The notes: generated from the sequence alone by a model not told the origin. Positions 1-9,171 are shown, counted from the first letter of the stretch. The stretch: 64,000 nt of DNA from Paraflavitalea soli (GCF_003555545.1 NZ_CP032157.1:8374546-8438545); one strand, 5' to 3'. Numbers and translations: made by a program.

Positions 1-1180
1 TCACATTACCTGCCTGCATGATCTTTAATACCTGGGTGATATTATTGTTCCGGTTTACGATACCTGAAAAATGACCTGTCGGAATATTACCTGCATACAC
101 AACTTCCACATCATACCACCTTGCCACCTGCCGCATGATCCTTTCTATATCCAGAGAGTTGAATTGAAACAAGCCATTTTTCCATGCCATCACGGCTTCA
201 ACATCTGCTATACCGGTCCTGATGTCTCCTGTTTGAGTGATCTTGCCTTCCTGGCCAGGCTTTAATATTTTATATTGGGTTCCTTTGGATACGCTTACAG
301 AGCCCTCCAGTAAAGTGGTATTGACGGAGCGTTCATCCTCATAAGCCATGATGTTGAAATGGGTGCCCAATACTTCTACAATACCTTCCTTTCCGGCATC
401 CGTTGGACCTCCGGTGGCGGAGGGGAAATGGACTTTAAAAGGCATCGCTGCATTTTTCGCCACTTCGAAATAGGCTTCCCCTGTTATGTACACGTTTCTT
501 TCTTTTCCGGTGAAGGCTACGGGAAACCTGATAGAAGAAGAGGCATTGAGCCAGACTTTTGTACCATCGGCTAATAATAGCTGATATTGCCCTCCACGGG
601 GCGTAGCGAGTGTATTGTAAACAACCTCCTGGCCAGTTGCTTTTCCTGCATCATAAGCAAGAACAGCCGTATTAAGATTAATGACCCTGGCGTCTCCCTG
701 TTTGGTAAGGGTACCCTTTTGAGTAGAATCAAGGAGGAGCTTCGAGCCATCGGCCAATGTAAGCTCGGCCTTGTTTCCACCGGGTACGATAGTATCGTTG
801 AGAGGAAGCTGTTTTGAACCGGAAAGTTGCGTGGTTGGTTGGTGTGTTAACCAGAGATAACCACCTATGCAAGCGAAAAGAAGGATGGCAGCTGCGACTG
901 CGCTGCGCCACCACCAGGATGCTGGTCTGGACATAATGACCGCCCCTGGCTTTTCAGACTTCCCTTGCTGTAAAATAGCGGCCAGCATCTCCTCGCCCTT
1001 GCGCTCATCGATCGGCTGGCTTAGGGTGCTATGCTGTTGCCAGGTAGACGTCAATAAGCTTTTTACCTGTTCATCATTTTCAGCTTGTTCTACCAGCTGC
1101 ATGAATTCATCACGCTCTGCCGGAGTAGCAGTCTTATTGATATAAGCCTGGAAGAGGTAAGCTAGTCTTGATTTGTCCAT
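1..1180 (-). CDS. FecR-type anti-sigma factor (partial, cut by left edge)
   Basis: The reverse strand reads open from an ATG at 1180 to the window edge, giving about 393 residues without a stop. The N-terminal part is the cytoplasmic sigma-binding segment. It has one membrane helix near residues 89-110 (after SRPASWWWRSAVAAAILLF), then a periplasmic FecR domain with the typical stretches TPRGGQYQLLLADGTKVWLN, ITGEAYFEVAKN and VEVLGTHFNIMAYEDE. Family knowledge: FecR proteins relay the state of a TonB-dependent receptor to a FecI-type sigma factor. The gene lies 101 bases downstream of an ECF sigma gene on the same strand, so the two probably form a pair. A SusC-like receptor gene would be expected just left of the window. 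The C-terminal end is not visible. Confidence 0.93.
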   Translation of the reverse strand, partial: MDKSRLAYLFQAYINKTATPAERDEFMQLVEQAENDEQVKSLLTSTWQQHSTLSQPIDERKGEEMLAAILQQGKSEKPGAVIMSRPASWWWRSAVAAAILLFACIGGYLWLTHQPTTQLSGSKQLPLNDTIVPGGNKAELTLADGSKLLLDSTQKGTLTKQGDARVINLNTAVLAYDAGKATGQEVVYNTLATPRGGQYQLLLADGTKVWLNASSSIRFPVAFTGKERNVYITGEAYFEVAKNAAMPFKVHFPSATGGPTDAGKEGIVEVLGTHFNIMAYEDERSVNTTLLEGSVSVSKGTQYKILKPGQEGKITQTGDIRTGIADVEAVMAWKNGLFQFNSLDIERIMRQVARWYDVEVVYAGNIPTGHFSGIVNRNNNITQVLKIMQAGNV

Positions 1181-1281
1181 ATAGCAATATTCCCGATAGA
1201 TAAGAAAATGATCATTTCCTCTTTGTTATACATAAAGACAACGGTGGTATCCCCAAGAGGTAATGGAATTAAATATTTTTT

Positions 1282-1899
1282 TTAGTGGCGCAACCAGCAG
1301 GTAATAAGCAGGAGGAAGAAACGGATATTTGCGCGAAGGTGATTTCTTAAAAAGCGGAGGGCCAGCACCATATGTTTCTTTACTGTTTCATGGGAGATGT
1401 TTAGCTTTTTAGCGATCGCTTCCTGGCTGATGCCATCTCTCCGGCTCAGGAGGTATACATTTTTCTGGCGGGGAGGAAGTAGCTCCACGGCTTCGTCAAT
1501 AAGCTGGCTGGGGTCGGGGGCCGGTGTTTCGTTTGGATTATTTAATGCCAGGTGAAGCACTGAATTTGTCCATTCTTTCCTGCGGTTTTTTTCCCGGGCA
1601 ATTTGTTTCAGGCAATTAAAAGCGTGATTTCTGGCAACCACCATCAGGTAGGCTTTAAAGCAATCGATTGATGGGAGGGAGTGGCGGTTGATCCATATTT
1701 TTAAAAACACATCCTGCACTATTTCCTGGGTCAACTGTTCAGATTCAGTGATGCGCATAATATAATCACCCAATAGGTTGTAGTATGCTCTGAAAAGTTG
1801 GGCGAAGGCGTTTTCATCTCCTTCGGATACCCGTAAAAGCAACCCATTTACATCATTGATAGAAAGATTTGACAAGCAGTTAGTTTGGTTCGTTAGCAA
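1282..1899 (-). CDS. ECF RNA polymerase sigma factor (FecI/RpoE-like)
   Basis: The protein has 205 residues. Region 2 covers about residues 30-100, with AFAQLFRAYYNLL and the QEIVQDVFLKIW helix, and region 4 about 135-190, with PPRQKNVYLLSRRDG and the helix-turn-helix SQEAIAKKLNISHETVKKHM. The length and the absence of regions 1 and 3 fit the extracytoplasmic-function class. It lies directly upstream of the FecR gene on the same strand, which supports a sigma/anti-sigma pair controlling a TonB-dependent uptake operon outside the window. The C-terminal tail (FFLLLITCWLRH) is unusually hydrophobic for this class. No autoregulatory site was identified in the 37 bases before the start. Confidence 0.93.
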   Translation of the reverse strand: MLTNQTNCLSNLSINDVNGLLLRVSEGDENAFAQLFRAYYNLLGDYIMRITESEQLTQEIVQDVFLKIWINRHSLPSIDCFKAYLMVVARNHAFNCLKQIAREKNRRKEWTNSVLHLALNNPNETPAPDPSQLIDEAVELLPPRQKNVYLLSRRDGISQEAIAKKLNISHETVKKHMVLALRFLRNHLRANIRFFLLLITCWLRH

Positions 1900-1936
1900 T
1901 AGGTCGGGTCTAAATTAAAGATTTTTAGTTCAACAA

Positions 1937-3553
1937 TCAATGAAATTTTGTTATGACTGTCTGGAGTGGAAGTTCCTCCACGATGCCGGCTTCCTGTAGA
2001 AATCCCTTATCATGCGATATGATAATAAGGGTTCCTTTGTACTCCGCAAATATCTTAGCCAGCATGCGAATATTGCTCAGGTCCAGGTTGTTGACAGGCT
2101 CATCGAGGAAGATGATATCGGGTGTTCTGTTTTGCAATACCATACAGCAAAGTACCAGTCGCAGCATTTCGCCACCACTCAGTACAGCACAGGATCTATC
2201 CCAGCTATCCGGCATAAACAGAAAATTGGCCAGCAGGGTATGTACGATTGGCGGGTCAAGCGGTGCTTCATTATAAGCCATGGCTTGCTCCAATACTGTT
2301 TTGCTGCGGTCGATAAGGCTGTAGTCCTGGTCCAGCAACAGGGTAGTGCAGGGGGCTATCTGTAAACTTCCCTGTGACGGGAGCAGCTGTCCCCGCAGTA
2401 AATGGAACAAGGTAGATTTGCCACTGCCATTAGCCCCGGAAATGGCCAGCCTGTCGCCACTGCGGATGGTGAAGGTTAAAGGTTGAGCCCATAGGAATGG
2501 ATTATTTCCATAGGCAAAGTTGATATCATTTGCCTGTATCAGCACTTTGCCGCGCGGCAAGGTGGGGTTATTAAAATACCCTTTCATAATACGTTGTACC
2601 TGGGCCATGGCTGCTGCTTCCTGCAAACTGTTTCGCAGCTCGGTCACCTTGTCGTTGTGTATATGCTTCAGTTTGCCGGTGCTGGCTTCGGCAGCTGTTC
2701 TTCGTCCATTGATCACGGCTTTGGGCAATCCACTTTGCAATCCTTTCCGGCGTGCCTGTGCATCTGCGTGTTGTTTGCGTTCCAGTACTTCCTGCTGTTT
2801 TAGTTTGGCTTCCTTCCAGGCTTTTTCGTGGTGTGCCAGGGCATGCTCCCGGGCTGTGATCTCTATTTCTTTTTGCGCTGCATAAAAATCGTAGTTGCCG
2901 CCATAGGCGCTGATGCCGGATGGCTGCAGCTCCCAAATGGGCTGGCACAAGCGGAGTAACTGACGATCGTGGCTGGTGAGCAGCAGGGTACAGGAGGTGT
3001 TTTCCATCCATTCGTACAATTGGGCGCGAGCCTTCGCATCCAGGTGATTGGTAGGTTCATCCAATAATACAATGGCTGGTTCAAAGATATCGATGCCGGA
3101 AAGGAATAACCTTGTTTTCATACCACCACTCAGTTGTTGTAGAGGCTGGTGAAGGTCGACGCCGGTTATGCCCCATCGGGCAAAGGCTTCTTCACACCGG
3201 GCGGCAATGTCCCAATGATGTTCCAGCAGGTCGTAATAATGCTGGTCAGTAGCCCCTTGTTCAATCGCCTGGAGGGCTTCGAGTAGTGGTGCTATTCCCA
3301 GTGCGGCGGCCACGGTTAGCTGGTTAAAATGGCCGTAATGCTGGGGCACATAATGGAGTGTACCGTTGATCCGGAGATCACCGGTAAAACCTTTAATATG
3401 GCCGGCCAGTATCTTCAGCAGGGTGGTCTTTCCTGTACCGTTATTGCCTACAATAGCGGCCTTCTCACCTTTATGCAGGGAGAAACTAATATCGTTGAAA
3501 AGCAGCCCGCGGTTGGGGGTATGATAGGTAATATGTTGTGCGTTGATAAGCAT
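1937..3553 (-). CDS. ABC-F family ATPase
   Basis: This 538-residue soluble protein has two nucleotide-binding domains and no membrane segment. The first has Walker A GNNGTGKT (36-43), signature LSGGM (141-145) and Walker B LLDEPTNH (163-170). The second has GANGSGKS (373-380), LSGGE (459-463) and LDEPVNNLD (483-491). A charged linker of about 100 residues (225-330) separates them, as in ABC-F proteins, which act on the ribosome rather than in transport. Some members give resistance to ribosome-targeting antibiotics and others are housekeeping translation factors; the sequence alone does not decide. The second domain has DEPVNN where the family usually has DEPTNH. The gene stands alone, with 264 bases of spacer upstream. 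Confidence 0.93.
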   Translation of the reverse strand: MLINAQHITYHTPNRGLLFNDISFSLHKGEKAAIVGNNGTGKTTLLKILAGHIKGFTGDLRINGTLHYVPQHYGHFNQLTVAAALGIAPLLEALQAIEQGATDQHYYDLLEHHWDIAARCEEAFARWGITGVDLHQPLQQLSGGMKTRLFLSGIDIFEPAIVLLDEPTNHLDAKARAQLYEWMENTSCTLLLTSHDRQLLRLCQPIWELQPSGISAYGGNYDFYAAQKEIEITAREHALAHHEKAWKEAKLKQQEVLERKQHADAQARRKGLQSGLPKAVINGRRTAAEASTGKLKHIHNDKVTELRNSLQEAAAMAQVQRIMKGYFNNPTLPRGKVLIQANDINFAYGNNPFLWAQPLTFTIRSGDRLAISGANGSGKSTLFHLLRGQLLPSQGSLQIAPCTTLLLDQDYSLIDRSKTVLEQAMAYNEAPLDPPIVHTLLANFLFMPDSWDRSCAVLSGGEMLRLVLCCMVLQNRTPDIIFLDEPVNNLDLSNIRMLAKIFAEYKGTLIIISHDKGFLQEAGIVEELPLQTVITKFH

Positions 3554-3782
3554 GAAATGTGTGTTGTGGGTGGGAAATGAATGAACTGATCCGGTGGCAG
3601 GAAGTGATTTTCATGTCTTTAATTTTTGAGAACAATAAATGTATAGTGAAATAAAAAGCAGGCCGGAGGGCCTTTGAAACAGCAGGAGCTGCAGGGTGTA
3701 TGGTGTGGATTACAATTTCATGATGGCGCAAAGGTAAACATTTATTAAAAAACGTACAAACAATGCTTTGAATTACTAAACT
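3554..3782. other. Divergent intergenic spacer
   Basis: This stretch separates the leftward ABC-F gene from the rightward GLPGLI operon. No convincing reading frame is seen. It must hold both promoters. A TTTG at 3767-3770 lies 16 bases before TACATTTA (3787-3794), roughly like the Bacteroidota -33/-7 pair, though the spacing is shorter than consensus. Confidence 0.4.
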
Positions 3783-3807
3783 TTCGTACATTTACGATAT
3801 AATCGTA
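3783..3807. promoter_or_regulatory. Putative BlaI-type operator before the GLPGLI operon
   Basis: TTCGTACATTTACGA (3783-3797) is identical in 15 of 15 bases, in the same orientation relative to its gene, to the sequence in front of the BlaI-like gene (reverse complement of 9150-9164). A second overlapping palindrome, TACGAT-ATA-ATCGTA, spans 3793-3807. The site sits 17 bases before the ATG at 3824 and overlaps a candidate -7 element. Repression by the BlaI-like protein is an inference. Confidence 0.7.
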
Positions 3808-3823
3808 GTTTAAATCATTGATT

Positions 3824-4699
3824 ATGAAAGCATTTACCACATTAACACTCCTTGTTAGCTTGCATGTTGGCGTCTATGCCCAGCAACCCGAGCCCCTCGT
3901 TTTAACGGTTAAGTACGACTTCCTGCACGTCTATGACACTGCCGACCGGGCCAATCCCATCCGTGAAACCATGTACCTGCTCGTGGGCCAGACCAGCAGC
4001 AATTACCGCCGCAGCCCCGCCGCTCCTTACATCAAGCCCAGCGCTGAGCCGGCCGTACGCAGCGGTGGGCCTACGATCACCGTATCCGGCATGCCCATGG
4101 CTGTCGTCAACGCGCCCGGCATCAGCGAAGGGGAACTATTTCAGTATCCTGCTGCCGGAACCTTCAAAACCTGCACGCACATCGCAATGAACGATTACCT
4201 GGTCGAAGACAAACTGCCGGTCATCAATTGGAAAGTAGGTACGGATACCAAAACCATCGGCGACTTCAAATGCCAGCAGGCTATTGGTACTTATGCCGGT
4301 CGCACTTACACTGTATGGTTTACCACCGACCTGCCTTTCCGTAACGGGCCCTGGAAATTGAATGGTCTGCCCGGCCTCATCCTTGAAGCCAGGGATGCCA
4401 CCGGCGATGTAGCCTTCACCTTTTCTGCCTTCACGAAAGCTGATTCCGGACAGGTCACGACATCCAACAAAACCCGGCTCATTACCACCAACCAGAAAGC
4501 CCTTAACCGTGTACGTGAAGCCTTCAATGAAAGTCCCGTTGCCACCATGCAGGCACAACTGCCTGCCGGTTCTCCTGTCCCTACATTGGCTTACCGCCTG
4601 CCCTCCGGAAAGACCGTGCGTGGTGAAGAAGCGCAGGAACTCATCGAGCAAAAAAGGAAAGCGAAGAATCCGAACAACAACCCACTTGAATTGAAGTAA
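3824..4699 (+). CDS. GLPGLI family secreted protein
   Basis: The ATG at 3824 is preferred over an in-frame TTG at 3818, because it begins a clean signal peptide (MKAFTTLTLLVSLHVGVYAQ). The protein has 291 residues and carries the family hallmark GLPGLI at 181-186, preceded by PFRNGPWKLN. GLPGLI proteins are Bacteroidota-specific, exported and of unknown biochemical function. They are usually encoded beside an outer-membrane barrel protein with an N-terminal CarboxypepD_reg-like domain, which is the case here: the next gene starts 3 bases after this stop. The operator-like site upstream links the pair to the convergent BlaI/M56 unit. Confidence 0.9.
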   Translation: MKAFTTLTLLVSLHVGVYAQQPEPLVLTVKYDFLHVYDTADRANPIRETMYLLVGQTSSNYRRSPAAPYIKPSAEPAVRSGGPTITVSGMPMAVVNAPGISEGELFQYPAAGTFKTCTHIAMNDYLVEDKLPVINWKVGTDTKTIGDFKCQQAIGTYAGRTYTVWFTTDLPFRNGPWKLNGLPGLILEARDATGDVAFTFSAFTKADSGQVTTSNKTRLITTNQKALNRVREAFNESPVATMQAQLPAGSPVPTLAYRLPSGKTVRGEEAQELIEQKRKAKNPNNNPLELK

Positions 4700-4702
4700 T
4701 TC

Positions 4703-7387
4703 ATGAAAAGCCTATTGTGGTGTCTTGTAGCCTTGTGGCTACAGGCGCCCCTGCTGGCGCAGGTAAAACAGCTTACCGGTCACCTCAAAGGCCCGGGTGG
4801 GAAACCCTTGCCGCAGGCGAGCATATCGCTCAGGAACAAACAGGGACTTATCGTACAATATACCATCAGTAATGACAAAGGAAACTTCCAGCTATCATTG
4901 GCTGATACGGCTTACCTCACAAGTCTATCGCTCGAAGTCACTCACCTTGGTTATAAAAGATTGCTGACACCCTTGCAGGCAGGTAAATACGTTTATGAGC
5001 TACAACTCGAAGAGCAGGCCGTGCTCTTGCCCGAAGTAGAGGTCAGGAACAGGCCCATCATCTCCAGCAAAGGTGATACCGTCAGCTACAATGTGCGCTC
5101 CTTCGCGCAGGAAGAAGACCGCAGTATCGGCGATGTACTCCGCAGGATGCCCGGCATAGAAGTAGGCGACGATGGCAAGATCTACTACAATGGCCAGCAG
5201 GTTTCCAACCTCTACATTCATGGCGACGACCTCATGGCAGGGCGCTATGGGTTAGCTACGAAAGCCATCAACAAAGAGCTCATCCAGAGCGTCGATGTGA
5301 TCAGGAACCACCAGCCTATCAAGGTCCTGCAGGATAAAGCAACCTCGGATGCTGTCGCCGTCAACCTGGTATTGAAAGATGAGAACAGCACAGCCCTCAC
5401 CGGTCAGGCCATGCTGGCCGGTGGCTGGCCAACACTATATGATGCGGCGCTCAATACGATCCTCCTCAACAGGCGCATGAAGATGATCAACGCTGCAAAG
5501 TTCAACAACAGTGGTGTCGATTACCAAAGTGATTATGAGCAGTTGGGTTCCGATGCATTTTCATCAGCAGGAGGTGGTACCACACCCTCCAACCTGCTGT
5601 CGGGCGGCACGGTACCCAACCCCGATCTGCCGCGCCGCAACTACTATTTCAACAGGTCGGGCCTCATCAACCTCAACCATCTTGTCAACAACAAAAAAGA
5701 CATCCAGTTCCGCACGAACGTGCAGGGATTTAGCGACCGGCAGACCTTCGATTACAGCAGTACCGTAGAGCAATACCTGGCAGGCGACACGATCGTATAC
5801 CGCGAAAAGCAGGATGCGCTGCGCAAGCCCTGGTTCATCAACGGCGCTTTCACGGTCATGGCCAATACCAACAAATACTATATCCGCAATAAGACCGACA
5901 TTCAACTCAAGGAGGACTACAACGGTAGTCAGTTGCAAAGCAATACGCTCAATTTTGGACAGCAATTGCGCAACCGGCAACAGGCTTTTTCCAACGATTT
6001 CGATTGTAAGCCTTTTTCCAAAAGCAGGAACATGTGGGATATCCACCTTTATACCAGCTATGCTACCAATCCACAGCGTTTGTTCGTCGATCAGGGCCTG
6101 CACAGCGATATACTCAACGATAGCCTGCCCTATGCCGCCATCGCTCAGCAGGCCCGGATGCCTACCTGGTACAACGAAGCATCACTTGGTTATATCATTC
6201 CTTCCAATACCCGGTGGATCACCCAGGAATATAAATTAGGGTTCTCCAGCGAGCGGCAAACGCTCATTTCCCAACTGGAACTTGTACAGGACAATGGTAG
6301 TGTTAAAAGCTATGAAGGAGATGTGGGTAACGATCTCCGATGGCGGCGCAATGTCCTCCAGGCTTCCGCAAAGTATTCACTCAATAAAGGGCGCTTCCAT
6401 GCCAGTCTTTTTGTGCCCTTCACCTGGCAGGGCATCCGCTATCACCAACCGGAATATGCGCTCGACAACCGCGACCGCCAGTTCTTCATCAATCCAACGG
6501 GTTGGGTAAAGTACCGGATCAATGTAGAAGATCACCTCCAATTCAGTTACCGGTATAATAACAACATGGGTAATATCTCGGGCGTGTACAGGGGCGCCAT
6601 TCTTGCCAACTACCGCTCCCTGCGCGCCAATGACGCCGGATTGCAGGAGCGTTCTATGTCGAATGCCAGCCTCAGCTATAGCTTTCAACGCGCCATCATC
6701 ATGCTCTTCATCAATGCCAGTGTTGCCTATACCAACACCACAGTCAATAGTCTCTATGCTTCCATCGTCACCGACAACATCCAGCGCAGCATCCTGCTGC
6801 CTTATAAGAACGATCAGAGCAGCCTCTCGGCCAATGCCGGCATCAGCAAATACCTCTTTGCCCTCAAAAGCACCGTATCGGTAAAGGGAACTTTCTCCCA
6901 GGGGCGTTACAATCAGTTCTTCAACGATCAGTTCCTGCCCTATGACAACAATACTACATCGCTGCAGGCAACTATCGAAAGCAAGCCCTTTGGCAAGTTC
7001 AGCCTGCGTTACAATGGTAGTTCCCATTGGAGCAACAGCCGGCAGCGTGATCTGGTAACAGCGGCGAAGGCCATCACCAATCGTACCAGCAGGATCGATC
7101 AGCATATCGTGTTTGGCATCACGCCCTTCAGGAGTGTATTCATGAACTTCACTGCTCGTCATCTCCATAGCCGGCAGCCGCAGGTATCCGCCGTCAGCTA
7201 CCTGTTTATGGATCTCAACCTGCGCTACAAGCACAAGCCCTGGCGCACGGACTTCGAGTTCGATCTTACGAATATCGCTAATGTAAATACATACGAATTG
7301 TACAGGGTAAGCAGTAATTTATTCTCTGCCGACCGGTACCAGATCAGGGGCAGGATGGCTGTGCTCAGGGCCACTTTCAATCTGTAA
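4703..7387 (+). CDS. Outer membrane beta-barrel protein with carboxypeptidase-like N-terminal domain (TonB-receptor-like)
   Basis: The 894-residue protein begins with a signal peptide (to about residue 20, LLAQ). A CarboxypepD_reg-like beta-sandwich follows (about 22-105), with the pattern GPGGKPLPQASISL and NDKGNFQLSL. A plug-like domain comes next (about 112-230: SIGDVLRRMPGIEV, YYNGQQVSNLYIHGDDL), then a long region rich in alternating aromatic strands ending in an aromatic/hydrophobic C-terminus (RATFNL), as expected for an outer-membrane barrel. Proteins of this group are often encoded next to GLPGLI proteins; ligand and partners are unknown. It is translationally close to the GLPGLI gene (3 bases) and its 3' end lies 10 bases from the convergent M56 gene. 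A role in sensing or exporting a peptide or cell-wall product would be speculation. Confidence 0.87.
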   Translation: MKSLLWCLVALWLQAPLLAQVKQLTGHLKGPGGKPLPQASISLRNKQGLIVQYTISNDKGNFQLSLADTAYLTSLSLEVTHLGYKRLLTPLQAGKYVYELQLEEQAVLLPEVEVRNRPIISSKGDTVSYNVRSFAQEEDRSIGDVLRRMPGIEVGDDGKIYYNGQQVSNLYIHGDDLMAGRYGLATKAINKELIQSVDVIRNHQPIKVLQDKATSDAVAVNLVLKDENSTALTGQAMLAGGWPTLYDAALNTILLNRRMKMINAAKFNNSGVDYQSDYEQLGSDAFSSAGGGTTPSNLLSGGTVPNPDLPRRNYYFNRSGLINLNHLVNNKKDIQFRTNVQGFSDRQTFDYSSTVEQYLAGDTIVYREKQDALRKPWFINGAFTVMANTNKYYIRNKTDIQLKEDYNGSQLQSNTLNFGQQLRNRQQAFSNDFDCKPFSKSRNMWDIHLYTSYATNPQRLFVDQGLHSDILNDSLPYAAIAQQARMPTWYNEASLGYIIPSNTRWITQEYKLGFSSERQTLISQLELVQDNGSVKSYEGDVGNDLRWRRNVLQASAKYSLNKGRFHASLFVPFTWQGIRYHQPEYALDNRDRQFFINPTGWVKYRINVEDHLQFSYRYNNNMGNISGVYRGAILANYRSLRANDAGLQERSMSNASLSYSFQRAIIMLFINASVAYTNTTVNSLYASIVTDNIQRSILLPYKNDQSSLSANAGISKYLFALKSTVSVKGTFSQGRYNQFFNDQFLPYDNNTTSLQATIESKPFGKFSLRYNGSSHWSNSRQRDLVTAAKAITNRTSRIDQHIVFGITPFRSVFMNFTARHLHSRQPQVSAVSYLFMDLNLRYKHKPWRTDFEFDLTNIANVNTYELYRVSSNLFSADRYQIRGRMAVLRATFNL

Positions 7388-7397
7388 AAAGAAATGG

Positions 7398-8765
7398 TTA
7401 TTGCTGTCCGCGACCGGTCACGGTTACTTCCCGGAGATTGCCTTTGGAAGAATCGGCCGGTGGTGTGACGCGGATACCATTAATGCGACGCGTAGTGGGG
7501 TAGCCTGTTACGATCACTTCATTCTGCACGGGAAAACCTGCTACTGTTTTTGAAGTTACACGGCCCGTAGCATTGGGTGTGCCCGCAAGGCTTAATTTGT
7601 CTGCGGCAGCAGTAACGGGCGTTTCATACAGGCGTCCCTGGATACCCTGGCGAAGTGGCTGACCTACCAGTTCCCGGGCAGGAGGATCCGTTGTTGCTGC
7701 TGCCTGTTGCTGGGAATTGGATCCATTGGCAATAGGACGGATGGTTATTTGCACAGGCTGCCTGCCCGTGCGCGACGGGAGAGCGGCTGACTGGGTATCC
7801 GGTACTGACAAATTGAGAACAGTAGGGGGGGAGGTAGCAGGTTCGTTGATTGTTGCAGCAGGTGTTAAGATCACTTGCTCCAATGCTTTGGTAGCAGCTT
7901 GCAAAGGTTGCCGCACGGTGATCGAAAACGCCAGGGTGATCAGCAGCAAAATGGGTAATAATAAAGCGTAGCGCCCCAGCGTCAATTTTGAAGAACGACG
8001 CACATTCATCATGCGGATCCTTTTCTTCAGGTCTACCAGGTTGAAATCATTTGCAATAAGTGGGGTAGCAGTGCGTGCGCCTATATGCAGCAAACTATAT
8101 TGGTACGCTTTCTTATCCGCTCCTGCTTCCAATACCTGTTCATCGGCAATGAACTCCAGGTTTTCTTTGATCGCTTTCCGGATGATCCAGGCTGCCGGGT
8201 TGAACCAGTTCAAGGTAAAGCACAGTTCTGCCAGCAGCACATCTACGGTATGCCGCTGCCGTACATGAATATGTTCATGGGCTACGATCGTCAGCAATTC
8301 CTCCGCGCTGTGTTCTGCAGGATTGATGTAGATATGTTTGCCGAACGAAAAGGGGCTCATAGAGGCATTGATCAATCGAACGGGTGCATCTCCAATAAGG
8401 GCAGGCGCTGATTGGCGATGGATACGGTACAGGGATACGAACTGCCGCAGGATCCGGAACAGCATTACGGCTAATCCTATATAAAAAAGGAGGAATACCC
8501 AGGTCATATAAGCCGGCATCACAGCTGTTGTCACCATCGTCCTGAGCTGTTGGGTAAATTCCGGTACGACGGCCATGGCTGTCTCCTTTGCAAACAGCGG
8601 CGACAGATCGATCAAAGGATACAGCATGGCGAAGCAAATGGCAAACAACAGGAAAGCCCGGTTGGCAGTATAGAATGTCAGGCGGCGAAGAATACCGTAA
8701 TAAGCTACTGCGAATAGCACCAGTACCAGGTTGATCTTGAAGAGGGCGATGAAGAAGGGGGGCAT
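7398..8765 (-). CDS. M56 family metallopeptidase (BlaR1/MecR1-like sensor)
   Basis: This 455-residue membrane protein has helices near 5-25, 36-55, 85-108 and 264-283. It has a zinc peptidase motif HEHIH at 163-167 and a downstream ENLEFIADE (201-209) that supplies the third ligand. In BlaR1-type systems this peptidase transmits a signal that inactivates the BlaI repressor. There is no penicillin-binding sensor domain. Instead, residues 290-455 form a Pro/Thr/Ala-rich periplasmic tail with two segments, EVIVTGYP and REVTVTGRG, that resemble the start of SusC-type plug domains. It is co-transcribed with the BlaI-like gene, 2 bases downstream of its stop. Confidence 0.88.
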   Translation of the reverse strand: MPPFFIALFKINLVLVLFAVAYYGILRRLTFYTANRAFLLFAICFAMLYPLIDLSPLFAKETAMAVVPEFTQQLRTMVTTAVMPAYMTWVFLLFYIGLAVMLFRILRQFVSLYRIHRQSAPALIGDAPVRLINASMSPFSFGKHIYINPAEHSAEELLTIVAHEHIHVRQRHTVDVLLAELCFTLNWFNPAAWIIRKAIKENLEFIADEQVLEAGADKKAYQYSLLHIGARTATPLIANDFNLVDLKKRIRMMNVRRSSKLTLGRYALLLPILLLITLAFSITVRQPLQAATKALEQVILTPAATINEPATSPPTVLNLSVPDTQSAALPSRTGRQPVQITIRPIANGSNSQQQAAATTDPPARELVGQPLRQGIQGRLYETPVTAAADKLSLAGTPNATGRVTSKTVAGFPVQNEVIVTGYPTTRRINGIRVTPPADSSKGNLREVTVTGRGQQ

Positions 8766-8767
8766 GC

Positions 8768-9133
8768 TTACTGTTTTTCATCGTTATCGATAAGGTTGAT
8801 GATCTCTTTCAGTTCGTCTTTGCTGATCTTGTTCTCTTTTGCGAAGAAGGTTACCAGTTCTTTGTAAGAACTGGAGAAGAAGTTGTTGACCATTCCGTTT
8901 ACGGAGCGCTTCTTGTATTCGCTCTCCCTGATCTTGGCGCTGTAGCGTAAAGCGTTCGCAATGCGTTCACTTTTCAAAAAGCCTTTCTTCTCGAGGTTCT
9001 TGATGGTAGATGCCAGTGTGGTGTAAGGCAGCCTTACAGGGTACAAGGCTGTCATAAAATCTTTTACGAAGCCGGGGCCAACTTTCCAGATGGCGATCAT
9101 TACAGCTTCTTCATGTGGGGTCAATTGTTCCAT
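8768..9133 (-). CDS. BlaI/MecI/CopY family transcriptional repressor
   Basis: The protein has 121 residues, the usual family length. An N-terminal winged helix spans about residues 5-75 (LTPHEEAVMIAIWKVGPGFV, LPYTTLASTIKNLEKKGFLK), followed by a C-terminal dimerisation helix region. BlaI-type proteins are dimeric repressors cleaved after signalling by an M56 partner, and that partner follows directly. The operator-like palindrome at 9149-9164 lies 15 bases upstream of the start, so autoregulation is likely. The same sequence occurs before the GLPGLI operon. Confidence 0.92.
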   Translation of the reverse strand: MEQLTPHEEAVMIAIWKVGPGFVKDFMTALYPVRLPYTTLASTIKNLEKKGFLKSERIANALRYSAKIRESEYKKRSVNGMVNNFFSSSYKELVTFFAKENKISKDELKEIINLIDNDEKQ

Positions 9134-9148
9134 AATATCAACGGGATA

Positions 9149-9171
9149 TTCGTAAATGTACGAAGTTTACG
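9149..9171. promoter_or_regulatory. Putative BlaI-type operator before the repressor gene
   Basis: TTCGTAAATGTACGAA (9149-9164) is an inverted repeat of 6-base arms (TTCGTA/TACGAA). A further arm TTTACG (9166-9171) pairs with CGTAAA (9151-9156). Its core is identical to the reverse complement of 3783-3797. The position just upstream of the repressor start fits autorepression. Confidence 0.7.

Noticed and set aside
1937-3553. Specific antibiotic resistance gene call for the ABC-F ATPase
   Set aside because: Resistance and housekeeping ABC-F proteins cannot be separated here from motifs alone, and no resistance neighbour or leader peptide is seen.
6377-7234. 285-residue open frame on the minus strand
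   Set aside because: It lies antisense inside the barrel-protein gene, whose frame has a signal peptide and family motifs; the antisense product has no recognisable motif or start context.
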